Source: Brevibacterium sp. XM4083
GTDB taxonomy: Bacteria; Actinomycetota; Actinomycetes; Actinomycetales; Brevibacteriaceae
Reading direction: 5' to 3'
DNA length: 64,000 bases
Assembly: GCF_006489205.2 (NCBI RefSeq)
Contig: NZ_VFYR02000001.1
Location: 900,555 to 964,554, forward strand
Numbering within the stretch: the stretch's first letter is position 1; each line of letters begins with the position of its first letter. Positions 18,019 through 28,675 of this stretch are shown one piece after another. Under the pieces are notes generated by a model. It was not told the DNA's origin. It searched no databases and worked only from the letters and a program-made list of their open reading frames with translations. A program made the position numbers and the translations under genes.

Positions 18019-18408
18019 GTGGTCCAGTTCACAGAACCTCAGGTCATTCTCTTCGTCCGCGATCCTGAGCAGGCCGCGACGTTCTACAGCTCGTTCGGGT
18101 TCGTGGAGTCCTTCCGCACCCCACAGGCCAACCCCGTGAAGATCGAGATGACGCATGGCGACTTCACCTTGGGGCTGGCGACCCCCGAGTCCGCAGCAGC
18201 AGCACATGCGATTGAGGCCAATTCCAAACCCAATCGTGCGGTCGTGGTGTTGTGGACCGACGATGTGCCGGCAGCCTACAAACTCGCACTCGACGCCGGG
18301 GCACGCGATATTCAAGCGCCCCACATCTACCGCGACACGCTGCTTATGGCGTTTGTGGAGGACCTTGATGGTCACCCCATGCACCTTGTATGCCAAGTCG
18401 ACGGCTGA
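18019..18408 (+). CDS. Glyoxalase/bleomycin-resistance (VOC) family protein
   Basis: The 129-residue single-domain protein has two beta-alpha-beta-beta-beta modules: EPQVILFVRDPEQAATFYSS at the start and VLWTDDVPAAYKLALDAGA, ending DLDGHPMHLV. The last Glu of the metal-binding glyoxalase pattern is replaced by His/Leu in that final strand, so it may be a binding rather than catalytic protein. Start GTG has no clear ribosome site and the gene may be leaderless. Base composition is somewhat lower in GC than its neighbours. Confidence 0.8.
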   Translation: MVQFTEPQVILFVRDPEQAATFYSSFGFVESFRTPQANPVKIEMTHGDFTLGLATPESAAAAHAIEANSKPNRAVVVLWTDDVPAAYKLALDAGARDIQAPHIYRDTLLMAFVEDLDGHPMHLVCQVDG

Positions 18409-18487
18409 GACCTCACCGTTGTCATCCGGGACGGTGGACCCAGGTGGTGGGCTTCCCACTCCTCTCCGGCCTGCCGCCGCCTGTCCG

Positions 18488-20299
18488 CTACGCCTCCAGC
18501 GCCTCGGTGGCCTCGAGCCAGCGCTCCTCGAGGGCTGCCGTCTCGTCCTCGAGTTCCCGGACCTGCGCGGTGAGCGCGGCGAGGCCCTCGAAGTCGGCCT
18601 GATCGTGGACGGCCATCTCCTCGTGGAGGGCGGCCACCTGCGTGCTCAGCTTGTCCATGCGCCGCTCGATCGCCGAGACCTCCTTCGACGCCGCCCGCCT
18701 TTCGGCGCCGCTGAGCTTCGGTGCCGACGACTCCTCCGCCGAGGCGGTGGCCGCACCCGCACTGTTCGACCCCGCTGCCGGGCCCGACCCCGCGGCCTCC
18801 TCGGCGCGCAGGCGCAGGTACTCGTCGACGCCGCCGGGCACGTGCCGCAGGCGGTGGCCGAGGATCGCGTACTGCTGATCGGTGACGCGCTCGAGCAGGT
18901 AGCGGTCGTGGGAGACGACGATGAGGGTGCCCGGCCACGAGTCGAGGAGGTCCTCCATCGCGGCGAGCATGTCGGAGTCGACGTCGTTCGTCGGCTCGTC
19001 GAGGATGATGACATTGGGTTCGGACATCAGGAGCATGAGCAGCTGCAGGCGTCGCTTCTGACCCCCGGAGAGGTCGTCGACCCGGGCCGAGAGGTGCTCC
19101 GTGGCGAACCCCAAGCGCTCGAGCAGCTGGGCCGGCGTGAAGTCCCTGCCCTCGATCGTGAACGTCGTCTTCGCCTCGGCGAGGACTTCGCGCACCCGCC
19201 TGCCGCCGATCCGGGCGAGATCGGCGAACTGCTGATCGAGCACGCCGACCTTGACGGTCTTGCCGCGTTTGACCCGCCCCGCGGTCGGTTCGAGCGTGCC
19301 GGCGACGAGCCCGAGCAGCGTCGACTTCCCGGCGCCGTTGGGGCCGAGGATGCCCGTGCGCTCGCCGGGACCGATGCGCCACGTGACGTCGTCGAGGACG
19401 TCACGGTCACCGAAGCGGACGGACACGTCCTCGAGGTCGACGACGTCCTTGCCGAGCCTGGCCGTCGCCATCTTCTTCAGCTCGATGGGATTGCGGACCT
19501 CGGGCACATCGGCGATGAGCTGATTGGCCGCCTCGATGCGGAACTTCGGCTTCGACGTCCGGGCGGGAGCCCCGCGACGCAGCCACGCGAGCTCCTTGCG
19601 CATGAGGTTCTGCCGTTTCGCCTCGGTGGCAGCGGCGATCCGGTCGCGTTCGACGCGCTGGAGCACGTAGGCGGCGTACCCGCCTTCGAAGGGCTCGACG
19701 ATCCGGTCGTGGACCTCCCACGTCTTCGTGCACACCTCGTCGAGGAACCACCGATCGTGGGTGACGAGCAGGAGGGCACCGGAGTTCTTCGGCCACCGGT
19801 TCCTCAGGTGCCGCGCCAGCCAGGCGATGCCGTCGACGTCGAGGTGGTTCGTCGGTTCGTCGAGGATGATGAGGTCCCAGTCCTCGACGAGGAGGGCCGC
19901 GAGGGCCACGCGCCGCCGCTGACCGCCGGAGAGGCTGCCGATCCGCGCCTCCCACGGCAGGTCGGCGATGAGGCCTGCGATGATGTCGCGGATCTTCGCG
20001 TCCCCGGCCCACTCGTAGTCGGCCTTGTCGCCGACGACGGAGAACCCCACGGTCGCCTCGTCGTCGAGTTCGTCGCGCTGGGTGAGCATGCCGAGCCGCA
20101 GGCCCCCGCGGTAGGTGACACGCCCGGCGTCGGGCGTGATCGTGCCGGCGAGCATCCCGAGCAGCGAGGATTTGCCGTCGCCGTTGCGCCCGACGATGCC
20201 GATCATGTCCCCGGTGTCGACGCCGAGGGTGACCGAGTCGAAGACGATGCGCGTGGGAAATTCGAGGTGCAGGGCTTCGGCCCCGAGAAGATGTGCCAT
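18488..20299 (-). CDS. ABC-F family ATPase (Uup-like)
   Basis: A 603-residue soluble protein with two ABC domains. Domain 1: Walker A GRNGDGKSS, signature LSGGQRRRVALAAL, Walker B LIILDEPTNHLDVDGIAW. Domain 2: GPNGAGKST, LSGGQKRRLQLL, VIILDEPTNDVDSD. A basic linker joins them, and a C-terminal coiled coil (about the last 90 residues, rich in Glu/Ala/Leu) resembles Uup. ABC-F proteins act on ribosomes or DNA rather than in transport; the C-terminal coiled coil in Uup binds DNA. ATG at 20299 begins MAHLLGAEALHLEF, placing the first strand correctly. Confidence 0.92.
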   Translation of the reverse strand: MAHLLGAEALHLEFPTRIVFDSVTLGVDTGDMIGIVGRNGDGKSSLLGMLAGTITPDAGRVTYRGGLRLGMLTQRDELDDEATVGFSVVGDKADYEWAGDAKIRDIIAGLIADLPWEARIGSLSGGQRRRVALAALLVEDWDLIILDEPTNHLDVDGIAWLARHLRNRWPKNSGALLLVTHDRWFLDEVCTKTWEVHDRIVEPFEGGYAAYVLQRVERDRIAAATEAKRQNLMRKELAWLRRGAPARTSKPKFRIEAANQLIADVPEVRNPIELKKMATARLGKDVVDLEDVSVRFGDRDVLDDVTWRIGPGERTGILGPNGAGKSTLLGLVAGTLEPTAGRVKRGKTVKVGVLDQQFADLARIGGRRVREVLAEAKTTFTIEGRDFTPAQLLERLGFATEHLSARVDDLSGGQKRRLQLLMLLMSEPNVIILDEPTNDVDSDMLAAMEDLLDSWPGTLIVVSHDRYLLERVTDQQYAILGHRLRHVPGGVDEYLRLRAEEAAGSGPAAGSNSAGAATASAEESSAPKLSGAERRAASKEVSAIERRMDKLSTQVAALHEEMAVHDQADFEGLAALTAQVRELEDETAALEERWLEATEALEA

Positions 20300-20596
20300 A
20301 ACGCCCACCAGCCTAGAGCACCGGGGATTGCCCTAGCTGCAGCGGACGCGATCGGCTCGTGAGAAGGCACAGCGGCCCCTGTCGAACGGACTACGACTGT
20401 GACACTTGATTGCGTTTTCATATCGGTGTCGCGGATTCGCGTGCTACGCGCGCGGGAGACGTGGCTCACGTGCATTAGACTGGCCGAAAACTCATCGAAA
20501 TGTGACCGATCGCCCAGTCGTCTCACAGGTTCGCGATGAGTCGGCCGGCGGTCCACCGCCGACGCCAGTGTTGGTCCTTCGAGAAAAGAGTAGACC
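20300..20596. other. Intergenic region between divergent ABC-F and nucleoside-binding genes
   Basis: This 297-bp stretch has no convincing gene. The part near 20395-20515 is less GC-rich and contains candidate -10-like TTAGACT at about 20476, so the promoter of the nucleoside transport operon probably lies here. I cannot place it exactly. Confidence 0.5.
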
Positions 20597-21673
20597 TTGA
20601 AAAAGCTCGCATCAGCGGTGTCGATGATCGCCGCATCCGCCCTCGTGCTCTCCGCCTGCGGCTCCGGCGGCAGCGGCAGCGACTCCAGCGCCGGCGGGGA
20701 TTACCTCGCCTGCATGGTCTCCGACTCCGGCGGCTGGGATGACCAGTCGTTCAACCAGTCGGGCCGTGAGGGACTGACGAAGGCCAAGGACAGCCTCGGC
20801 ATTCAGGAGAGCCTCGCCGAATCCCAGGGCGACGCGGACTTCACCCCGAACGTCGACAACATGGTCCAGCAGGGCTGCAACCTCACCTTCGGCGTCGGCT
20901 TCCTCCTCGAGGATGCGATCCAGACCGCCGCTGAGGCGAACCCCGACCTCAACTTCGCCCTCATCGACTCGACGTTCTCCGACCCCGACGGCAACCCGGC
21001 CGAGGTCGAGAACGCGAAGCCGCTCGTCTTCAACACCGCTGAGGCCGCGTACCTCGCCGGCTACGTCTCGGCCGCGATGTCGAAGACCGGCAAGGTCGGC
21101 ACCTTCGGCGGCATCCAGATCCCCTCGGTCACCGTCTTCATGGACGGCTTCGCCGACGGTGTGAAGAAGTTCAACGACGACAACGGCAAGAACGTCGAAC
21201 TCCTCGGCTGGAACAAGGAGAGCCAGCAGGGATCGTTCTCCGGTGACTTCGAGAACCAGGGTCAGGGCCAGGAGCTGACGAAGCAGCTGATCTCCCAGGG
21301 CGCCGACATCGTCATGCCCGTCGCCGGCCCCGTCGGCCTCGGTGCCGCGGCCGCGGCGAAGGAAGCCGGCGACGTCAAGCTCGTCTGGGTCGACACCGAC
21401 GGCTACAACTCGACGGAATACGGTGACATCATCCTCACCTCGGTGGTCAAGGAGATCGCCAACGCCGTCGAGGACACCGTCAAGCAGGGTGTCGACGGCA
21501 ACTTCACCTCCGAGCCCTACGTCGGCACGCTCGAGAACGAAGGTGTGGGACTGGCTCCCTACCACGACTTCGACGGCGAGGTCCCCGAGGACGTCAAGAC
21601 GAAGGTCGAGGAGCTCAAGAAGCAGATCATCGACGGCACGATCACGGTCGAGTCGGAGAACTCGCCCAAATAA
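20597..21673 (+). CDS. BMP-family nucleoside-binding lipoprotein (ABC transporter)
   Basis: The 358-residue precursor begins MKKLASAV from a TTG start, with lipobox LVLSAC. Mature features of the BMP/PnrA family are visible: SDSGGWDDQSFNQSGREGL near the N-terminus and FNTAEAAYLAGYVSAAM in the middle. These proteins deliver purine or pyrimidine nucleosides to an ABC importer. The importer's ATPase and two permeases follow on the same strand, and cytidine deaminase and phosphorylases follow them, supporting a nucleoside substrate. A strong hairpin separates it from the ATPase gene, which suits the higher expression usually needed for binding proteins. Confidence 0.93.
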   Translation: MKKLASAVSMIAASALVLSACGSGGSGSDSSAGGDYLACMVSDSGGWDDQSFNQSGREGLTKAKDSLGIQESLAESQGDADFTPNVDNMVQQGCNLTFGVGFLLEDAIQTAAEANPDLNFALIDSTFSDPDGNPAEVENAKPLVFNTAEAAYLAGYVSAAMSKTGKVGTFGGIQIPSVTVFMDGFADGVKKFNDDNGKNVELLGWNKESQQGSFSGDFENQGQGQELTKQLISQGADIVMPVAGPVGLGAAAAAKEAGDVKLVWVDTDGYNSTEYGDIILTSVVKEIANAVEDTVKQGVDGNFTSEPYVGTLENEGVGLAPYHDFDGEVPEDVKTKVEELKKQIIDGTITVESENSPK

Positions 21674-21684
21674 TCACCTGGGTT

Positions 21685-21724
21685 AAACTGCAGGGTCGAA
21701 GTCTTTCGGCCCTGCAGTTTTCAA
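21685..21724 (+). terminator. Strong intrinsic terminator/attenuator after the nucleoside-binding lipoprotein
   Basis: AAACTGCAGGG (21685-21695) pairs perfectly with CCCTGCAGTTT (21710-21720). The inner bases extend the stem with CGAA/TTCG around a short loop, and TTTTCAAGTTTG follows. It lies 12 bases after the stop codon and 23 bases before the ATPase start, so it probably trims distal operon transcription. Confidence 0.85.
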
Positions 21725-21747
21725 GTTTGTGAGGAGTGCTGCGAGCA

Positions 21748-23357
<1,610 letters not shown>

Positions 23358-23361
<4 letters not shown>

Positions 23362-24590
23362 CGACTGACATCTCACCGGCCGCGCCGTCCCCGGCCCCGC
23401 CGCCGACCGCCGAGGCGAAGCCCGGGCGGCAGCAGACCCTCATCCAGGAGATACTCTCAGGATCGTGGCTGGTCACTGTGCTCGCCATCGTGCTCGCCCT
23501 CCTCGTCGGCGGTGTCCTCATCGCCTTCGCCAACGCGGAGGTCATCGCAGCGGCGAGGAACTTCTTCTCCGCGCCCGGCGCGTTCTTCTCCACGGTCTTC
23601 TCGACCGTCGGGGACGCCTACTCCGCGCTCTTCCGCGGGGCGATCTTCGACTGGAACGCCCGCACCCCGGAACGCGCGATCCGCCCGCTGACCGAATCGC
23701 TCGTCAACGGCACCCCGCTCATCCTCACCGGCCTCGGCATCGCCCTGGCCTTCCGCTCGGGACTGTTCAACATCGGCGGCCAGGGCCAGGTCATCCTCGG
23801 CGCCACTGTCGCCGGATTCCTCGGCTACGCACTCAGCCTGCCGCCCATCGTCCACATGCTCATCGCCGCGGTCGGCGGCATCATCGGCGGGGCGATCTGG
23901 GCGGGCATCGCCGGTGTGCTCAAGGCGCGGACCGGGGCGAACGAGGTGATCGTGACGATCATGCTCAACTCGATCGCCGGCTACCTCCTCGGGTACCTGC
24001 TCAAGCAGTCGTGGTTCACCCACACGCAGTCGGCGAACCCGCAGTCGCGCACGATCGACGAATCGGCGCAGATGTTCCTCCTCCTTCCGCTGCCCTTCCG
24101 CCTCAACTTCGGGTTCATCCTCGCGATCCTCGCGACGATCTTCGTGTGGTGGCTGCTCGAGCGCTCGACGATCGGCTTCGAGTTCAAAGCCGTCGGCGCG
24201 AACCCGCATGCCGCGCGCACCGCCGGCATCTCGGTGGCCAAGGTCACCGTCCTCGTCATGGTCATCGCCGGTGGCCTCGCGGGACTCGCCGGGGCCACAC
24301 AGGTGCTCGGCACGGAGGACAAGCTCACCGGCGGGATCGCCGGGTCCATCGGCTTCGACGCGATCACCGTGGCGCTGCTGGGACGGTCGAAGCCGCTGGG
24401 GACGTTCTTCGCCGGTCTCCTCTTCGGCGCGTTCAAGGCCGGTGGCTACCTCATGCAGTCGCAGACGGGTACGCCGATCGACATCGTCCTCGTCGTCCAG
24501 TCGGTCATCGTCCTCCTCATCGCCGCCCCGCCGCTCGTGAGGACGATCTTCCACCTGCCCGCACCGGTGCTCAAGCGGAAGGAGTCCTGA
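23358..24590 (+). CDS. Nucleoside ABC transporter permease 1
   Basis: A 410-residue BPD_transp_2-type permease with a Pro-rich cytoplasmic N-terminus and about nine or ten membrane segments. Family motifs are FNIGGQGQVILGA near residue 135, GANEVIVTIMLNSIAGYLL around 195, and a late VALLGRSKPLGTFFAGLLFG loop that contacts the ATPase. Its start overlaps the ATPase stop and its stop is one base from the second permease start. Together they form the membrane channel of the nucleoside importer. Confidence 0.92.
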
Positions 24591-24591
24591 T

Positions 24592-25878
24592 ATGAGCGCA
24601 CAGACTCTTGACACCCCCACCGGTGCGCCCACGAAGGTGGTCGCGCCGATCGCGTGGAAGTACCCGATCGTCTACTCGGTGCTCGCGCTCATCGCGCTGA
24701 TCTTCTTCGGTCTCATCGGCCGGGCCGGTGATACGACCTTCCGGATCGCCACCGGCGGTGACTTCTTCGCCATCCCCGACCTCGTCGTGTCCGCGAAGGC
24801 CACGGGCCTCGTGCTCTCGCTCATCCTCGTCGTCATGGCGGCCGTTTCCATCTGGTTCGCGACCCGCAGGGACGACCTCGGCTCGTGGTTCCCCGTCACC
24901 TTCGGCATCGTCTTCGTCCTCTCGTTCCTCGCGTGGGCCGGCGGCGGCAGCGGCGGCGTCATCCCGCTGACCACTCTGCTCGCCGGCGCTCTGGCCCTGT
25001 CGGTGCCGCTGATCTTCGGTGCGATGTGCGGTCTCATCGGCGAGCGCTCGGGCATCATCAACATCGCGATCGAAGGTCAGCTGCTCGCCGGTGCGTTCCT
25101 CGCCGCGGTCGTCGCCTCGGTGGTGAAGAACCCCTACGCCGGCCTGCTCGCCGCCCCGATCGCCGGCGCCCTCGTCGCCGTGGTGCTCACCTTCTTCGCC
25201 GTGAAGTACTGGGTCAACCAGATCATCATCGGCGTCGTCCTCAACGTCCTCGTCGTCGGACTGACGAACTTCCTCTACTCGACGGTGCTCACCGAGAACC
25301 CCGAACTGTGGAACTCCCGGCAGAAGCTGCCCAACCTGCCGATCCCGCTGCTCTCGGACATTCCGATCCTCGGGCGGGTGCTCTTCGATCAGAACATCCT
25401 CGTCTACATCATGTACGTCGTCGTCATCGCCCTGCAGATCTTCGTCTTCCGCTCGAAGTGGGGACTGCGGATGCGGGCGGTCGGCGAGCACCCGAAGGCC
25501 GCGGACACCGTCGGCATCAAGGTCAACTTCACGCGGGTGCGCAACACGATCATGGCCGGGGCGATCGCCGGCCTCGGCGGCGCGTTCTTCACCGTCGGCT
25601 CCGGACTCGCCTTCGGCAAGGAGATGTCGGCCGGACAGGGCTACATCGCGCTGGCCGCGATGATCCTCGGCAAGTGGAACCCGAAGGGCGCGCTCTTCGC
25701 CGCCCTGCTCTTCGGCTTCTCGAAGAGCCTCGGCAACACGCTGCAGTCGATCGGCACCCCCGTGCCCAACGAACTGCTGCTCATGCTGCCCTACATCGTC
25801 ACGATCCTCGCCGTCGCCGGCTTCGTCGGACGGGTCCGCCCGCCGGCCGCCGAGGGCGTGCCCTACGTGAAGTCATGA
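24592..25878 (+). CDS. Nucleoside ABC transporter permease 2
   Basis: A 428-residue permease of the same superfamily, with about ten membrane segments. The diagnostic GIINIAIEGQLLAGAFLA sits near residue 155 and the cytoplasmic coupling region AAMILGKWNPKGALFAALLFG near 350. The ATG at 24592 follows the first permease directly. An extra N-terminal pair of hydrophobic segments separates it from shorter homologues. Partner of permease 1 in a heterodimeric pore. Confidence 0.92.
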   Translation: MSAQTLDTPTGAPTKVVAPIAWKYPIVYSVLALIALIFFGLIGRAGDTTFRIATGGDFFAIPDLVVSAKATGLVLSLILVVMAAVSIWFATRRDDLGSWFPVTFGIVFVLSFLAWAGGGSGGVIPLTTLLAGALALSVPLIFGAMCGLIGERSGIINIAIEGQLLAGAFLAAVVASVVKNPYAGLLAAPIAGALVAVVLTFFAVKYWVNQIIIGVVLNVLVVGLTNFLYSTVLTENPELWNSRQKLPNLPIPLLSDIPILGRVLFDQNILVYIMYVVVIALQIFVFRSKWGLRMRAVGEHPKAADTVGIKVNFTRVRNTIMAGAIAGLGGAFFTVGSGLAFGKEMSAGQGYIALAAMILGKWNPKGALFAALLFGFSKSLGNTLQSIGTPVPNELLLMLPYIVTILAVAGFVGRVRPPAAEGVPYVKS

Positions 25879-25904
25879 CAGTGTGACGGAGATCGGAGGA
25901 TGCG

Positions 25905-26405
25905 ATGACGAGAGCACAGGCGTTCGGGGACGACCCCACCTGGTGTGAGCCGGTTCCGAAGGTGATCCCCGCCGAGGTGACCGAAGAGTCCTGGGAGCTG
26001 CTGCGCGCCTCCGCGGTCGCCGCCATGGGCAGGGCCTACGCCCCGTATTCGGGCTATCCCGTCGGGGCTGCGGCCCTCGTCGACGACGGGCGGATCGTGG
26101 CCGGCTGCAATGTCGAGAACAGTTCGTACGGGGTGACCCTGTGCGCCGAGTGCTCGCTCGTCTCCGATCTGTTCATGAGCGGCGGCGGCCGGCTCGTCGC
26201 CTTCGACTGCGTCGACGGCCACGGCACCACGCTCGCCCCGTGCGGGCGCTGCCGCCAGCTGCTCTTCGAGCACGGGGGAGCCGACCTCATCCTCAACATG
26301 CCCTCGGGACGGAAGACGATGGCCGAGGTCCTGCCCGACGCTTTCGGTCCCGACGACCTCGGAGTCGACCGCCTCGGCGAGGGCACCGGGCACCCGAAGC
26401 ACTGA
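25905..26405 (+). CDS. cdd: Cytidine deaminase
   Basis: The 166-residue enzyme has the substrate strand YSGYPVGAAAL, then NVENSSYGVTLCAE with the zinc Cys and the catalytic Glu, and PCGRCRQLL with the other two zinc cysteines. This is the tetrameric three-cysteine class. It hydrolyses cytidine or deoxycytidine to the uridine form. About 22 N-terminal residues precede the core. It lies 26 bp after the permease with GGAGGAT upstream of the ATG, in the nucleoside salvage operon. Confidence 0.95.
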   Translation: MTRAQAFGDDPTWCEPVPKVIPAEVTEESWELLRASAVAAMGRAYAPYSGYPVGAAALVDDGRIVAGCNVENSSYGVTLCAECSLVSDLFMSGGGRLVAFDCVDGHGTTLAPCGRCRQLLFEHGGADLILNMPSGRKTMAEVLPDAFGPDDLGVDRLGEGTGHPKH

Positions 26406-26453
26406 CCTTATCCCTCTGACCACTTCCCACCGACCACCGGAGGTTCACCCACT

Positions 26454-27743
26454 GTGACCGTAGAGGCATTCGACGCCGTCGACGTCATCGCCGCCAAGCG
26501 CGATGGCCGGGCGCTGTCCAAGGACCAGATCGACTGGGTCATCGACGCCTACACCCGCGGGGTCGTCGCCGACGAGCAGATGGCGGCGCTCGCGATGGCG
26601 ATCTTCCTCAACGACATGGAGTCCGAGGAGATCGCCGACTGGACGCAGGCGATGATCGCCTCGGGGGAGCGGATGGACTTCTCGTCGCTGACGCGCACCA
26701 CCTCTGACAAGCACTCGACGGGCGGTGTCGGGGACAAGATCACCCTGCCGCTCGCGCCTCTCGTCGCGGTCTTCGACGTCGCCGTCCCGCAGCTGTCCGG
26801 GCGCGGCCTCGGACACACGGGCGGCACGCTCGACAAGCTCGAAGCGATCCCCGGGTGGCAGGCGAACCTGTCGAACAAGGAGATCCTCACGCAGCTCGAG
26901 GACATCGGGGCCGTGATCTGCGCCGCCGGCTCCGGGCTCGCCCCGGCGGACAAGAAGCTCTACGCCCTGCGGGACACGACGGCCACCGTCGACTGCGTGC
27001 CGCTCATCGCCTCATCGATCATGTCGAAGAAGATCGCCGAGGGCACCGCGGGCCTCGTCCTCGACGTCAAGGTCGGGTCCGGGGCGTTCATGAAGGACAT
27101 CGGCAAGGCGCGCCGGCTCGCTGAGACGATGGTCGGGCTCGGTAAGGCGGCCGGGGTGAAGACCTCGGCGCTGCTCACGGACATGTCGACGCCGCTCGGG
27201 CTCACCGTCGGCAATGCCCTCGAGGTCCGCGAGTCCGTCGAGGTCCTCGCCGGAGGCGGGCCTGCCGATGTCGTCGACCTCACAGTGGCCCTCGCCGAGG
27301 AGATGCTGCGGCTGGCGGGACGCACCGATGTCGACGTCCGGGCCGCACTCACCGACGGCCGGGCGATGGACAAGTGGAAGGCGATGATCCGCGCCCAGGA
27401 CGGCGATCCGGACGCCCCGCTGCCCGTGGCCTCCGACACCGAGGTCGTCTTCGCCCCCGAATCCGGGGTGCTGACGAAGCTCGATGCGCTCTCCGTTGGG
27501 GTTGCCTCGTGGCGGCTCGGCGCCGGACGCGCGCGGAAGGAGGATCCGGTGCAGGCGGTCGCCGGCATCGAGCTCCACGCCAAGCCCGGTGACACCGTCG
27601 CAGCCGGTGACCCGCTGCTCACCCTGCACACCGACACGCCTGAGCGCTTCGAACGGGCCCTCGAGTCCCTCGTCGGGGCCTACGAGATCGGCGGCGATGC
27701 CGCTGCCGTGCCGGACTCGATCGTCCTCGAGACGATCACGTAG
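26454..27743 (+). CDS. deoA: Thymidine / pyrimidine-nucleoside phosphorylase
   Basis: The 429-residue protein shows the family signature SGRGLGHTGGTLDKLE near residue 115, the phosphate site KHSTGGVGDKITL near 85, and the C-terminal lipoyl-like domain with GDTVAAGDPLLTLH. It cleaves pyrimidine nucleosides with phosphate to base and pentose 1-phosphate. A GTG start follows CCGGAGG. Position between cdd and deoC fits stepwise degradation of deoxycytidine and thymidine. Confidence 0.95.
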   Translation: MTVEAFDAVDVIAAKRDGRALSKDQIDWVIDAYTRGVVADEQMAALAMAIFLNDMESEEIADWTQAMIASGERMDFSSLTRTTSDKHSTGGVGDKITLPLAPLVAVFDVAVPQLSGRGLGHTGGTLDKLEAIPGWQANLSNKEILTQLEDIGAVICAAGSGLAPADKKLYALRDTTATVDCVPLIASSIMSKKIAEGTAGLVLDVKVGSGAFMKDIGKARRLAETMVGLGKAAGVKTSALLTDMSTPLGLTVGNALEVRESVEVLAGGGPADVVDLTVALAEEMLRLAGRTDVDVRAALTDGRAMDKWKAMIRAQDGDPDAPLPVASDTEVVFAPESGVLTKLDALSVGVASWRLGAGRARKEDPVQAVAGIELHAKPGDTVAAGDPLLTLHTDTPERFERALESLVGAYEIGGDAAAVPDSIVLETIT

Positions 27744-27848
27744 GCTGGCGGCCGTTGCCGCTGGGGCCGTCATCGGCGTGACCTGCCACCGGCCCCGCCC
27801 TTCCACCACCGCACACAGCATTTCCGAACACATCCATTGGAGGACACC

Positions 27849-28502
27849 ATGACCAGCCGCTCCGACGTCGCCGCGATGATCGACCACACCCTGCTCAAGC
27901 CGGAGGCGACGCGGGCCGACGTCGACGCGCTCGTCGACGAGGCGAAAGACCTCGGCGTCCTCGCCGTGTGCGTCTCGCCGTCGATGCTGCCGCTCACCGA
28001 CACCGGCGACCTCGTCGTCGCGACCGTCGTCGGGTTCCCCAGCGGTCAGGTGAAGCCGGAGATCAAGGCCGCCGAAACCGAGCGGGCCGTGACCGACGGC
28101 GCCGCTGAGGTCGACATGGTCATCAACATCGGGCAGGCGATCGCCGGGGACTTCGACGCCGTCGAGGCCGACATCCGCGGGGTCGTCGAGGCCAGCGGGG
28201 ATGCGCTCGTCAAGGTGATCATCGAATCCGCGGCACTGACCGACGAGCAGATCGTCGAGGTCAGTCGGCGCGCCGAGGCGGCTGGGGCCGATTTCGTCAA
28301 GACCTCGACCGGATTCCACCCGGCAGGTGGGGCCAGTGCGCACGCGGTGGCGCTCATGCGCGAGACCGTCGGCGATCGCCTCGGCGTCAAGGCCTCCGGC
28401 GGGATCCGCACCGTCGAGGCGGCCGAGGAGATGATCGCCGCCGGTGCCTCGCGCCTCGGCCTGTCCGGGTCCGCCGCGATCCTCGCCGGACTCTCCGACT
28501 GA
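27849..28502 (+). CDS. deoC: Deoxyribose-phosphate aldolase
   Basis: The 217-residue barrel has [17 protein letters not shown] at the start, catalytic Lys in [12 protein letters not shown] (reads as VKVIIE) and the Schiff-base Lys in [14 protein letters not shown], with [10 protein letters not shown] binding phosphate. It splits deoxyribose 5-phosphate to acetaldehyde and glyceraldehyde 3-phosphate. ATG 27849 follows GGAGGA. A 105-bp spacer without recognisable structure separates it from deoA. Confidence 0.95.
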   Translation: MTSRSDVAAMIDHTLLKPEATRADVDALVDEAKDLGVLAVCVSPSMLPLTDTGDLVVATVVGFPSGQVKPEIKAAETERAVTDGAAEVDMVINIGQAIAGDFDAVEADIRGVVEASGDALVKVIIESAALTDEQIVEVSRRAEAAGADFVKTSTGFHPAGGASAHAVALMRETVGDRLGVKASGGIRTVEAAEEMIAAGASRLGLSGSAAILAGLSD

Positions 28503-28566
28503 CGCGCCCCGGTGCGTGCGGCGCGCCCACGGACCGGCACGCCACAGGGCCCACGGACCGGCGGCC

Positions 28567-28636
28567 GCTCGATCAAGCGGCAGCGCGGATGCGGGCCCGT
28601 GCACGGCCCGCGATCCGCACCAGCGCTTGATCGAGC
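28567..28636. repeat. 70-bp interrupted palindrome between deoC and pgm/pmm gene
   Basis: GCTCGATCAAGCG (28567-28579) pairs perfectly with CGCTTGATCGAGC (28624-28636). Inside it GCGGAT pairs with ATCCGC and CGGGCC with GGCCCG around a small loop, making a long interrupted hairpin. Two copies of GCCCACGGACCGGC lie just left (28525-28538 and 28549-28562). It sits between convergent genes with no T-run. It may be a bidirectional terminator or a mobile palindromic repeat. Confidence 0.75.
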
Positions 28637-28675
28637 AAAGTCCCCACAGCTCCGTGCGAGCACCTCGTGCCGAGG

